Below are positions 1-7,236 of a stretch of 11,081 bases of DNA, one piece after another. The stretch is from Zygnema cylindricum (Eukaryota > Streptophyta > Zygnematophyceae > Zygnematales > Zygnemataceae): assembly GCA_037447655.1 (NCBI GenBank), contig JBBHKE010002819.1, forward strand, positions 1 to 11,081, in the 5' to 3' direction. The notes beneath the pieces are model-generated. The model ran no database searches. It was given only the letters and a program-made list of their open reading frames with translations, and was not told the DNA's origin. Position numbers and translations under genes: made by a program. Every line of letters starts with the position of its first letter. Within the stretch, counting starts at the first letter, position 1.

Positions 1-75
1 GTTCGGCAAGACTCGAACCCCCAACCGGCAGAGCATGGCGTAGCCGTTAGCTCTAACCGGTCTGTCGTAGAAGTT
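1..75 (-). other. Antisense tRNA-like module in the 5' LTR (Pol III A and B boxes)
   Basis: Read on the minus strand, positions 57-69 resemble a Pol III A box (TACGACAGACCGG) and positions 9-19 read GGTTCGAGTCT, close to the B-box consensus GGTTCGANNCC. The gap between them is 37 bases, near that of real tRNA genes. A short stem AGAGC/GCTCT lies between the boxes. No pairing acceptor stem is visible, so this is not a functional tRNA gene. The same module, with the same spacing, sits in the 3' LTR, and a more diverged version is in the solo LTR. Whether it is transcribed cannot be seen here. It may be the head of an old SINE or tRNA trapped in the ancestral LTR. Confidence 0.6.
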
Positions 76-195
76 CGCTAGAGTATATAGGGTTTGATAA
101 ATACTTAAACATTGTTACGGTAGTTAATCCGATTAACGAAAATACAGACATAAATACATGGAGCGGATTAAATACAGTACGAATATGATTCTGCA

Positions 196-224
196 CGAAA
201 CAAATGAATCAGACATTTGTTTCG
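196..224. repeat. Perfect 11-bp inverted repeat in U3 of the 5' LTR
   Basis: CGAAACAAATG (196-206) is followed by a 7-base loop and its exact reverse complement (214-224). In the 3' LTR (about 5579-5607) only the inner 8 bp remain paired. The position upstream of the TATA box suggests a protein-binding palindrome or hairpin in U3, but no function is shown. Confidence 0.7.
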
Positions 225-304
225 ACGGTTGAGATCAAATACGAAATTCTATCCGATGGCACACATCATCGCCGGGATCCCAGAATGGTCACTTTGGCAT
301 TTGG

Positions 305-331
305 TGACGTGGCATGACTTGGCGCCACGTG
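305..331 (+). promoter_or_regulatory. TGACGTGG and G-box (CACGTG) cluster in U3
   Basis: TGACGTGGCA begins at 305 and a CACGTG G-box occupies 326-331. The pair forms an inverted arrangement of CGTGGC (308-313) and GCCACG (324-329). Both cores are kept in the 3' LTR (about 5688-5714). In the solo LTR the corresponding place reads ATGTGGCGCCACAT (7002-7015), a perfect palindrome whose ACGT cores are lost, as expected from CpG to TpG decay. In plants such ACGT-core sites are bound by bZIP factors and often mediate abscisic-acid or light responses, so a stress-responsive LTR promoter is a reasonable inference, not a demonstration. Confidence 0.5.
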
Positions 332-476
332 GAGAGATAACATTCGGTGGCGGGTATTCCAAGAAACGTACAGATGAGTGAAAAATGGACACCAGTCCGC
401 CTAATAGCCTTGTCGTACATAGGTCGTACAAAAGGTACACCGGCAGTAGTACTTTTTGCTACGGTACAGTATTCTG

Positions 477-500
477 ATTGGTTAGTACATCACTATATAA
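477..500 (+). promoter_or_regulatory. Core promoter of the LTR: reverse CCAAT and TATA box
   Basis: A reverse CCAAT (ATTGG) lies at 477-481 and a clean TATATAA at 494-500 in the 5' LTR, which would place transcription start, hence the start of R, near 525. The reverse CCAAT is kept in all three full or near-full LTRs (in the solo LTR as CCAATCAAAAG near 6860). The TATA box is mutated in the 3' LTR (TTTAGTAGATAGG at about 5871-5883) and not recognisable in the solo LTR, so only the 5' copy looks promoter-competent. Confidence 0.6.
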
Positions 501-767
501 GAGTTATTGGAGGGAATCAGGAATTAGTAAATTTTGGAAGGCAATAACCTCTCTCTTTGAGAGTTTGTACAAATTGGCATTTTTACTGCCTCATAACTTA
601 TCGCCTGGTTGGGCGTTTTCAAAATTCTTTTTCCAACGGGCGCAGGGGAGTCCACGCTGCATAGGGGTGCACTCAAATTTTTTGCTTGTCTGCTTGGGTA
701 GCAATGGTTGCCATTGAAAATGGGGTAGTTAATAGCTATCTAGAGGCTTTCTGAATTTTGGTGTCCT

Positions 768-1700
768 ATGGAGGACACAAAGTTGCAGGTTATGGGCCCA
801 CCCTCTAAGGTGCTTATCTTCAATGGATTAGAGTTCATCTATTGGGAAGCTAAGATGACTAGGGCTTTGTGTGAAAAAAGATACTGGGGTATTGTTAGTG
901 GACAAGTGAAACGTCCATCTCAGGGAACACCATCAAGATTTGGTGAAATAAGGTTTTTATGTAGCAACATCTGCTACACCAGAGGAGGTAGATGATGGGG
1001 ACAACAGTGTGTCCGAAAAGGGGAAAGAAAAGTAAACACCTCTTACTCCTATTGCTCGTATTCCCACGACACCCAGAGCGGCGATCGTGGAGACCGATAC
1101 TCAAATGTGGGAAGACACCAAAATGGTTGCCAAGAACTTCATTCTGAGACACCTCACACAAGCTTTGGCAACTCCCCACCTTCACGTTTACAAGGCCGAG
1201 GAGTTGTGGGTGAGTTTGATAGAGATCTATAGAGCTGGTACAATTTAAGAGCTCCAGATGGCAAAGCAAACGTTGGGAAATTAAACTTACAAAGGGGGAA
1301 AGATGTTAGACTACTGTAATGATCTTTCTTGTTTGTATATAGAGATGGAGAGTGCCGGATGGACAGGTACAATGAAGATGAAGGTTAACACTCTCATCAT
1401 GAAGTTCCCCGAGGAGTATGAGAATATAGTGTACAAAGTACAGGAAATGACTGATAGTTCATGGAAGTGGAATACAGTGGTCCGCATGATACTTGTGTAG
1501 GCGAACACGATTGAAATCGAAGAGGAGGAAAGAGCGCTCAAGCTCTAGCCGCCGGAGGGGAGAGGTGGAAATCGAACCCGAAAAAACCATACAAAGGAGA
1601 AAGAGTTCAGCCTGGAGGACCGAGGCCCCCAAAGGGCCTATGTCATTTTTGCAAAAAGTCGGGACACTTTATCGCGGATTGTGTCAAGCTATCGGAGCTG
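768..1700 (+). pseudogene. gag: gag pseudogene (nucleocapsid, UBN2-type with CCHC knuckle)
   Basis: Gag would form the virus-like particle and bind element RNA. The start ATG at 768 lies inside the LTR, and the first residues MEDTKLQV followed by an FNG..(F/Y)..W pattern match the usual N-terminus of plant Copia Gag. The frame starting at 768 runs to 995. Homology shifts frame near 930-965 and continues, through stops at 1033, 1246, 1282, 1498 and 1546, with the leucine- and glutamate-rich UBN2 core (about 1180-1545). A further shift near 1625-1635, at a run of five C then AAAGGG, leads to the zinc knuckle C-X2-C-X4-H-X4-C at 1641-1682 (Cys 1641, Cys 1650, His 1665, Cys 1680). The knuckle residues are intact although the gene is dead. 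Confidence 0.88.
793..810 (+). other. Possible degenerate tRNA primer-binding site
   Basis: After the LTR end (787) and a 5-base spacer comes TGGGCCCACCCTC. A primer-binding site must start with TGG opposite a tRNA CCA end, at about this distance. The usual plant Copia site (initiator-Met, TGGTATCAGAGC) is not seen. With a one-base gap the stretch resembles the complement of plant lysine tRNA (TGGCGCCCACC), recalled from memory. The site may be mutated, and it overlaps the gag frame. The assignment is weak. Confidence 0.3.
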
Positions 1701-2200
1701 AGGCTCCAAGAGAACCATGGAGGGGGTTCTTTTGGAGGGAAGAAAAAGGCACTTTTGGTCACAAAGGTGACAGGAGAGACCGAGGACGAGTCCTCTAAGG
1801 AGGATAGAGAGCTTCTTTTTAACGAGAGTCTGGAGGAGAAGGAGATCCCTCGGAGACAGAAGTGTGCCCTTAGAGCAATTTGGGAAGCTCCACGGGAAGG
1901 ATGGATCATCGACTCAGGTGCATCTATGCATATGTGTCGTGACAATGACCTCTTCACTAAGCTAAGGAAAATCCCTACTGTAAAAATAGAGTATGGGGAT
2001 GAAGAGTGGTTACTACAGATCAAGTGGGATCAGTAGATCTAAAAGTCTTAGTAGAGGGTAAGACTTCTATACTCACTTTCTCAGATGTGCTCTACATTCT
2101 TCAGCTGAGTAAAAATCTTGTCTCTACGTCTATGTTAGATGACAAAGAGTTTGATACCTTCACTAGAAAGGGAGTCTTTACAGCCAAGTATGAGGATTAA
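1701..2200 (+). pseudogene. Aspartic protease region of pol, frameshifted
   Basis: Retroviral-type aspartic protease, which would cut the polyprotein. The frame that carries the zinc knuckle continues to a WIIDSGASMHMC motif; the catalytic Asp codon is at 1911-1913 and the DSGAS box is intact. The frame ends at a TAG (2034), but homology has by then moved to the next frame (2006 onward), with a VLYI..L..NLVS motif near 2090-2140 typical of the C-terminal half of Copia proteases. A frameshift near 1995-2006 therefore breaks the domain. A TAA at 2198 follows in the new frame. Confidence 0.85.
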
Positions 2201-3255
2201 GTTTACTTCACTGCAGATAAGGGAAGCCAAGGAATGTTTACGCTTAACTTGAGTAATCTAAAGAAGAATGCTTACAATGTTGGTGTACCAAAATTGATGA
2301 TTTGGCATAAGCGATTGGGGCATGTGACTTTTAATAGGTTGAGGGACATGAAAAAACTTGGTGTAGTAGAAGGCATTCAGATCAGTGATAATGAAATGGT
2401 TAATGATTGTAGTGGTTGTGCCCAAGGTAAAGCTCACAGACTTCCTTTCCCTAAAGCCGCAACATATAGGGGAGAAAAGGTACTAGATTTGATCCACATA
2501 GATATCTGGGGATGAGCAAGGGTACCCTCAGTTGGAGGGAAGAGGTATATATTGACAATTACTGATGACTGGTCAAGATATTCTAGAGTCTACTTCCTAA
2601 AAACTAGGTCTAAAACACCAACTTACTTCAAAAAATATAAAACTTGGAGTGAGAAGTTGCATGGAACCCCCATTAAAAGAATAAGGAGTGATAACGGGGA
2701 AGAATATACCCCTAACTAGTTTGAGGAATACTTGAGAGATGAGGGAGTTCAGCAATAGAAAACTGTACCACATAATCTATAGCAAAATGGAGTAGCTGAG
2801 AGGTTAACCGGTACACTAGGAGATAGTGTCAGCAGTATGTTGGGTGACGATAAAATAGGAAAGAGATTTTGGGCAGAAGTCAGGAATTTTGCCAACTATA
2901 TTAAGAATATAGTCCTTACCTCAGCAGTCAAAGGAATGACACCTTAGGAGAGATGGGTTGGAAGGAAACCGGATATATCTCACCTTAAAGTATTTGGTAG
3001 CCAAGTTTACAGTCTAGATACGAATAAGAAAACTGGAAACTTGATGCTAAGGGAAAACCCGGATATTTTGTAGGATATGATGAGGATGTCAAGGGATATA
3101 CAGTCTATGACTTAGCAAAACAGAATATCATTTTGGTCAAACACCTAGTTGTCATAGATGAAGGAAAGTCAATTGACCCCTTCAAATATACCAAAAAGAT
3201 AAGAATCAGGTTTGAGTCCGAAAGTGAGGAGAACTCTGTTTTTTCTCGAAAATGA
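2201..3255 (+). pseudogene. Integrase pseudogene (HHCC zinc domain, DD35E core)
   Basis: The integrase would insert the cDNA into the genome. The N-terminal zinc domain is complete: His 2306, His 2321, Cys 2408 and Cys 2417. The catalytic triad is Asp 2501, Asp 2690 and Glu 2798; the last two are separated by 35 residues, the exact DD35E spacing. All three acidic residues survive. In-frame stops lie at 2513 (TGA) and 2717, 2756, 2780 and 2945 (all TAG). Around 3020-3045 homology moves to another frame, where a GYDED..GY motif of the Copia integrase C-terminus is readable, ending at TGA 3253. Many stops inside otherwise well-kept motifs suggest decay by point mutation after insertion. Confidence 0.92.
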
Positions 3256-3556
3256 CATCACTGAGACAATGATTGCAGATTCAGGGGAGATCCAAGAAAC
3301 ATGAGAGTTACCGGATACCTCACATATTTATGACTACGAGAGCAGTGGAGGAAACGGACGGACTTCCATGGATAGGAGAAATGAGACGATGAGAAACCCA
3401 AGCTTCCCTCATTCCACCTCAAATTTGAGGGAGGAACAAAGAGCAGCAAGAGGATACAGAAGAAACAAGGTGCTCGTAAGGTAACTAAGCTATCTCATCC
3501 AGATGAGCCTCAGTCATACTTAGAGGGAGTGAACATCCTAGAAAAAAAGACAGATG
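3256..3556 (+). pseudogene. Integrase-RT linker, poorly conserved
   Basis: This stretch joins the integrase C-terminus to the RT and shows no domain motif over most of its length, as is usual for the Copia linker. From about 3490 the translation again looks like the segment preceding RT (SHPDEPQSYLEGVN then W.RAINDEM), in the frame that holds the tryptophan codon at 3555. No convincing frame could be followed between 3256 and 3480. Confidence 0.6.
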
Positions 3557-3678
3557 GATAAGAGCAATAAATGATGAGATGACTTCCATCATGGAAGCAA
3601 ATACTTGGGAGCTAGGAGATAAGAGCAATAAATGATGAGATGACTTCCATCATGGAAGCAAATACTTGGGAGCTAGGA
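3557..3678 (+). repeat. Exact 61-bp tandem duplication at the RT N-terminus
   Basis: Positions 3557-3617 and 3618-3678 are identical by eye, beginning GATAAGAGCAAT and ending GAGCTAGGA. The unit codes for the segment around AINDEMTSIMEANTWELGD. As 61 is not a multiple of three, the duplication shifts frame from that of 3555 to that of 3640. Lack of divergence between the units suggests a recent event, or an assembly artefact. The repeat junction shares only the short GAT(A/T) after each unit. Confidence 0.95.
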
Positions 3679-4692
3679 GATTGTCCTCCAGACAGAAAAC
3701 CTATTGGTTGTAAATGGGTACTTAAACTAAAACTGAACCCAGATAATACCATTGAAAGATATAAGGCTCGTTTGGTAGCAAAAGGGTTCACTCAAAAGGA
3801 GGGGATTGACTATGAGGAGACATTTGCTCTAGTTGTTCGGTTCCCATCGGTAAGGATTCTCATTAGTCTGGCAGCAACGGTAGATCTGGAAATACATCAG
3901 ATGGACATTAAGATCGCCTTCCTCAATGGTGAGTAAGACGAAGAAAACTTCATGCGGCAACTGAAAGGGTTTGTGGAGAATGGGGAAGAGAGCAAAGTCT
4001 GTAGGCTCATAAAGTCATTATATGGACTTAAGCAGGCTCCCCGACAGTAGAATAAGAAACTAGATGAGTTTTTTACTGGTCTGGGATATATTCGGATCAG
4101 CTCTAACCATTCTATCTATATAGTTGAATATGAGGATAGTGTGATTTTTATTGCAATTTATGTGGATGATCTGTTGGTGTGATCTTTATTTCAATTTATG
4201 TGGATGATTTGAAGGTGTTAAGTAAGTCTTTGGAAAAGATCAATAAGTTGAAGAAAGATCTTAGAAGCAGATTTGACATGAAAGATTTAGGGGAGGAAAA
4301 ATATATTTTGGGATTCAAATGGAAAGAGATAGGGAGAAAGGATCATAAGACTTACTCAAAAAAAAACAATTGGAAATATGCTTGAGAAATTCTAGATGTA
4401 GAAAGCAAACAGTTGTACCACTCTCATGGACTTGAAGAAAGTAAGTGATGGGAATATAGAAGGAGGAGTGATAATCATTGATGATCACATGAGTCCAGAG
4501 GAGAGGGAGTTTATGAAGTCTATTCTTTACAAACAAGTCGTAGGAAGTTTTATCTACTTTATGAAAAGTACAAGGTCGGCCATAGCGACAACAATAGGAG
4601 TCTTGAGTAGGAGTCTCCACAATCCTAGAAAGAGAGATTGGGAAGTAGTTAAAAGAGTCATGAGATATGTGGTAGGAACCAGAGAGCAATGA
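3640..4692 (+). pseudogene. Reverse transcriptase pseudogene (RVT_2 type)
   Basis: The RT would copy element RNA into DNA. The fingers motif KARLVAKGFTQ and the first catalytic Asp in QMDIK (Asp codon 3904-3906) are clear, followed by SLYGLKQAPRQ with a TAG (4048) in place of the usual Trp. Another stop is at 3934 (TAA). The YVDD box occurs twice (4159-4170 and 4197-4208) because of a 38-bp tandem duplication that changes frame. Homology then shifts again near 4335, within A-rich sequence, and carries TAG at 4393 and 4399. The C-terminal part (4426-4692) reads through VVGSFIYFM.STR and RVMRYVVGT, the connection to RNase H, and ends at TGA 4690. Four frames or stops deep, this cannot be active. 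Confidence 0.92.
4141..4216 (+). repeat. 38-bp tandem duplication of the RT YVDD active-site box
   Basis: Units 4141-4178 and 4179-4216 both start GTGAT(T/C)TTTATT and both encode IFI(A/S)IYVDDL. They differ at five of 38 positions (6, 13, 31, 34, 35 of the unit). The duplication puts the second unit in a different frame, so only one YVDD can lie in any one translated frame. The roughly 13% divergence contrasts with the identical 61-bp duplication upstream and points to a much older event. Confidence 0.93.
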
Positions 4693-5140
4693 TTGCATTT
4701 GTGAGGGGAGCACGCTGATATCACCATTTGGAATGATGACAGTTATAGGGATGCACCTATGAGAAGAGTAATACTGGATATGTTTTGTACTTGGGGGAAG
4801 GTGTTTGCTCTTGGAGTAGTCTAACATGGAGGCTGAGTATCTGGCTTCATATTTTGATATGAAAGAATCAATGTGGTTTAAGTCATCATTGCAAAAATTG
4901 GGGTACACAAAGGAGGGTGTGCATGAAGTCTTTTGCGATAATCAAGCTGTAATTGAAATTAGAGCTAATCAAAAACACCATTTCAAAGCTAATCATATGG
5001 ACATAAGATTGAGCTTCATGAGAGAAAAAGTTGAAAATAGAATTTTGAATCTTGTGTATTGACCTGATGAAGAAATGGTGGCTGACATGATGACCAAACC
5101 TGTGCCCTCTCCTAAAATTAAATATTATAGGGAAAAATGA
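4693..5140 (+). pseudogene. RNase H pseudogene (Copia type)
   Basis: RNase H would remove the RNA strand during reverse transcription. After the stop at 4690 the domain's first part is in broken frames; a SGYV-like TGYVLYLGEGVCSWSS is readable at about 4775-4818. It is joined to MEAEYLAS (4826) with roughly 8-10 codons missing compared with the family, so a small deletion is likely. The EAEY, CDNQ (Asp codon 4937-4939) and HMDIR motifs are present. TGA at 5060 interrupts the usual Y.P.EEMVADMMTK tail, and the frame closes with TGA at 5138-5140. The end lies 43 bases before the 3' LTR, a normal distance. Confidence 0.88.
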
Positions 5141-5168
5141 GGGTTGAAAGAAAAATTAAAACTATACC

Positions 5169-5183
5169 AAAAAATAAGAGGAG
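5169..5183 (+). other. Polypurine tract
   Basis: AAAAAATAAGAGGAG ends directly at the LTR start TGTTGAAAATAAG. A purine-rich tract in this position primes plus-strand synthesis in LTR elements. One T interrupts it. It supports 5184 as the first base of the 3' LTR. Confidence 0.8.
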
Positions 5184-6171
5184 TGTTGAAAATAAGTATT
5201 TTTTAGGTCTAAATAAAAAAAAAGTGAAGAGAGTGCAAGCAGTCTATCTCCACCTCTCTCCCTCCGTCGCCAAACTTGTTGTAGTCACTGAAGGAGAGAG
5301 AGAAAGTAGTGGAGCCATGACTGCTTTAGCTCCACTTGTGCAAGATTAAATAGTGACCTAAGTCACTCTCAAAAAAAGGTTGAGTCCAGCAGGACTCGAA
5401 CCTCCGACCAGCAAAGCATGGCGTAGCCGTTAGCTCTTACCGGTCTATCGTAAAAGTTTGCTAGAGTATATAGGGTTTGATAAAAATTTAAACAATGTTA
5501 CAGTAGTTATTCCGATTAACGGAAATACAAACATAAGTACATCGAGCGGATTAAATTCAGTACGAATATGATTCCACACAAAACAAATCTATCAGACATT
5601 TGTTTAAACGGTTGAGATCAAATACGAAATTGTATCCGACGGCGCACGTCATCGCCAAGATTCCGGAATGGTCACTTTGGCATTTAGTGACGTGGCATGA
5701 CCTGGCGCCACGTGAGAGATAACATTCGATCGCGGGAATTCCGAGGAACGTACAGACGATTGAAAAATGGACACCTGTCTGCTTAATAACCTTGTCATAC
5801 ATAGGCCGTACAAAAGGTTCACCGGCAGTAGTACTTTTTGATATGGTACAAAATTTTGATTGGTCTGTACTTTAGTAGATAGGAGTTATTAGAGGGAATC
5901 AGGACTTAGTAAATTTTGGAAGGCAGTCACCTCTCTTTTTGAGAGTTTGTACAAATTGGAATTTTTACTGCCTCATAACTTATCGCCATGTTCGGCATTT
6001 TCAGAGGTTTTTATTTACTACGGACTCAGGGGAGTCCAAGATGGAGAGGGGTGCAGTCATATTGTCTGCTTGTCTGCTTGAGTAGCAGTGGTTGCCATTG
6101 AAAGTGGGTCAGGTAATAATTATCTAGAGGCTTGTTGAATTCTATATTCTAATGGAGGACACAGAATTGCA
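5184..6171 (+). repeat. 3' LTR, complete, 988 bp, TG...CA
   Basis: Starts TGTTGAAAATAAGTA after the polypurine tract and ends ATGGAGGACACAGAATTGCA. The same 15-base start is found exactly, in reverse complement, at 7430-7444. The part 5384-6171 is the counterpart of 1-787. The TATA box seen in the 5' LTR is mutated, while the G-box pair, the reverse CCAAT and the tRNA-like module are kept. After 6171 similarity to gag stops and a non-LTR reading frame begins, proving that this is the downstream LTR and not the 5' LTR of a tandem second element. Its terminal ATG (6152) is in frame with that sequence as far as a TAA at 6212. Confidence 0.95.
5380..5460 (-). other. Antisense tRNA-like module in the 3' LTR
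   Basis: On the minus strand the A-box-like TACGATAGACCGG occupies 5440-5452 and a perfect B box GGTTCGAGTCC occupies 5392-5402, with the same 37-base gap as in the 5' LTR. The T-arm can pair in four of five positions (GGAGG / CCTGC around the loop TTCGAGT), but no matching 5' acceptor strand is visible. Strongest of the three modules. Not a normal tRNA gene. Confidence 0.65.
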
Positions 6172-6544
6172 TTTGTCCCATGTGGATGACCTTCCTAACC
6201 TTTATGATTCCTAAGTGGCTTTTGCACTGTTGACCCGATGTTTCCCCCATCGCCCATCTTTCATTACTCATACTTCCCCTCCCACTCCTACTTTTGTGTC
6301 TTCCCTTTCTGCATTTGACGATCGCCTCATGGACGTCCTTCATAATTTGGTAGGTCGTGGGGCTTATGATCATGAGTCTAGGCCTGCAGCCCGTATCCAA
6401 GCCTCTCTTTCAGTTTCTGCAGGTGGTTTGGGTTTACAATCGACGGCCCGTGTTGCTCCCGCTGCCTATTTTGGAAGTTGGTGCGTTGTTGCCTCAAATA
6501 TTGTATCTCGTTTTTTGGCAAGGGACACTCCTATTTTTGCTACT
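6172..6544 (+). pseudogene. Non-LTR retrotransposon protein, RT C-terminal part (upstream fragment)
   Basis: The frame contains a DLPN..DS.VAFALLTRCF segment, a FDDRLMDVLHNLVG segment and the motif SAGGLGLQSTARVAPAAYFGSW, which mark the region after the RT palm (thumb) in many non-LTR (LINE-like) elements; the GGLGL box is at 6422-6436. The upstream RT must lie left of the Copia element, outside the window. One in-frame TAA interrupts it at 6212. The frame is cut at 6544 by the antisense solo LTR and resumes at 7450. The LTR-borne ATG at 6152 shares this frame. The family assignment rests on motif memory and is firm for a non-LTR element, less so for the clade. Confidence 0.75.
6540..6544. 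repeat. Target-site duplication of the solo LTR, left copy
   Basis: CTACT directly before the solo LTR matches CTACC at 7445-7449 in four of five bases. Five bases is the normal Copia duplication length. Confidence 0.85.
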
Positions 6545-7001
6545 TGAAATTTTGTGGTCTCCATTAACCCACAGAATGAGCAACCTATGTAAAGCCTCTA
6601 GGATAATATTTGACCCTTTTGCTTTCCCACTGAATAAGTGCCACCTAGGCACACAAATATACTGACCACCCTAACCCTTGTGAGAATAAGACTCCTTTGA
6701 GTCAAACAACAAAAGAATCATTGAATTTGCTCCCCTGAGTAGTAAGTTATGGTTGGCGAAAGATGGCATATAAATACAAAAGGTCACATAGAGAGAGGCG
6801 CCTCAAACACGCTAAGTCCCCTAACTCCTACTCACAACTACTTACTACTCTACCCTCGGCCAATCAAAAGAGTGTATAGTACAAGAAGGTACACTGGCTG
6901 ATTGTACTTCTTGTACGGCCATTGTACAACATGGCCTTCTGGTTGACACTTGTGAACAAGGGAGCTATCGTTCCTCCTCCCATGTTTTCTGGCGTCCAAT
7001 T

Positions 7002-7015
7002 ATGTGGCGCCACAT
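7002..7015. promoter_or_regulatory. Perfect 14-bp palindrome, decayed G-box site of the solo LTR
   Basis: ATGTGGCGCCACAT is its own reverse complement. It corresponds to the GGCGCCACGTG area of the other LTRs (321-331, 5704-5714), with the CpG of the ACGT core replaced by TpG/CpA. The central GGCGCC is the part kept in all three LTRs. Confidence 0.45.
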
Positions 7016-7236
7016 GGCACAGCGCGCCGCTATGTTTGAAATCCGCCAAAGATTCATTCGGGTTTGGCGGGGGCGACAACTTCCGTCGAATCATGTATTT
7101 TACACGGCTAGATTCACGTTCGCTAGCGCCATTTGACTATAGATGTCGTTTTGTCAATTTTGGTATGTTTTAATGAAAGTGATGTTTTGCGTAACACTTT
7201 AAATACATAGAAAACTTTATACGTGTGTCGTTTCGT

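Larger units (their letters stand above)
1..787 (+). repeat. 5' LTR of the Copia element (first ~200 bases missing)
   Basis: This stretch matches 5384-6171 almost colinearly. By comparison with the 3' LTR, whose start TGTTGAAAATAAGTA is also found at the end of the antisense solo LTR, the window begins about 200 bases inside the LTR. The right end is set at the CA of position 786-787, because all three copies lose similarity exactly after ...CA: this one enters gag, the 3' LTR enters non-LTR sequence, and the solo LTR enters a 5-bp target duplication. The LTR holds an antisense tRNA-like module (1-75), an 11-bp hairpin (196-224), a G-box cluster (305-331), a reverse CCAAT and a TATA box (477-500), and the gag start codon at 768. 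Confidence 0.93.
1..6171 (+). mobile_element. Ty1/Copia LTR retrotransposon, decayed, 5' end outside window
   Basis: The order of recognisable domains is Gag with a CCHC knuckle, aspartic protease, integrase, reverse transcriptase and RNase H, which is the Copia (Pseudoviridae) order rather than the Gypsy order. The two LTRs (1-787 and 5184-6171) align without large gaps at an offset of 5383-5384. A purine-rich tract lies directly before the 3' LTR. The coding region has at least 17 in-frame stops, several frameshifts, two tandem duplications and a small deletion, so the copy cannot make its own proteins. The 3' LTR joins directly to a non-LTR retrotransposon frame at 6172, so the element was probably inserted into that older element. 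The first five flanking bases, TTTGT at 6172-6176, should be the target duplication, but the matching copy lies off the left edge. In three 60-base blocks (61-120, 181-300) I count about 22 differences between LTRs in 180 positions, so the insertion is old. Confidence 0.95.

Noticed and set aside
4315-4908. 197-codon minus-strand frame.
   Set aside because: It is antisense to the clear RT and RNase H homology and has no recognisable motif.
6864-7173. Frames of 76 and 83 codons on both strands.
   Set aside because: They lie within the solo LTR, which explains the sequence as noncoding.
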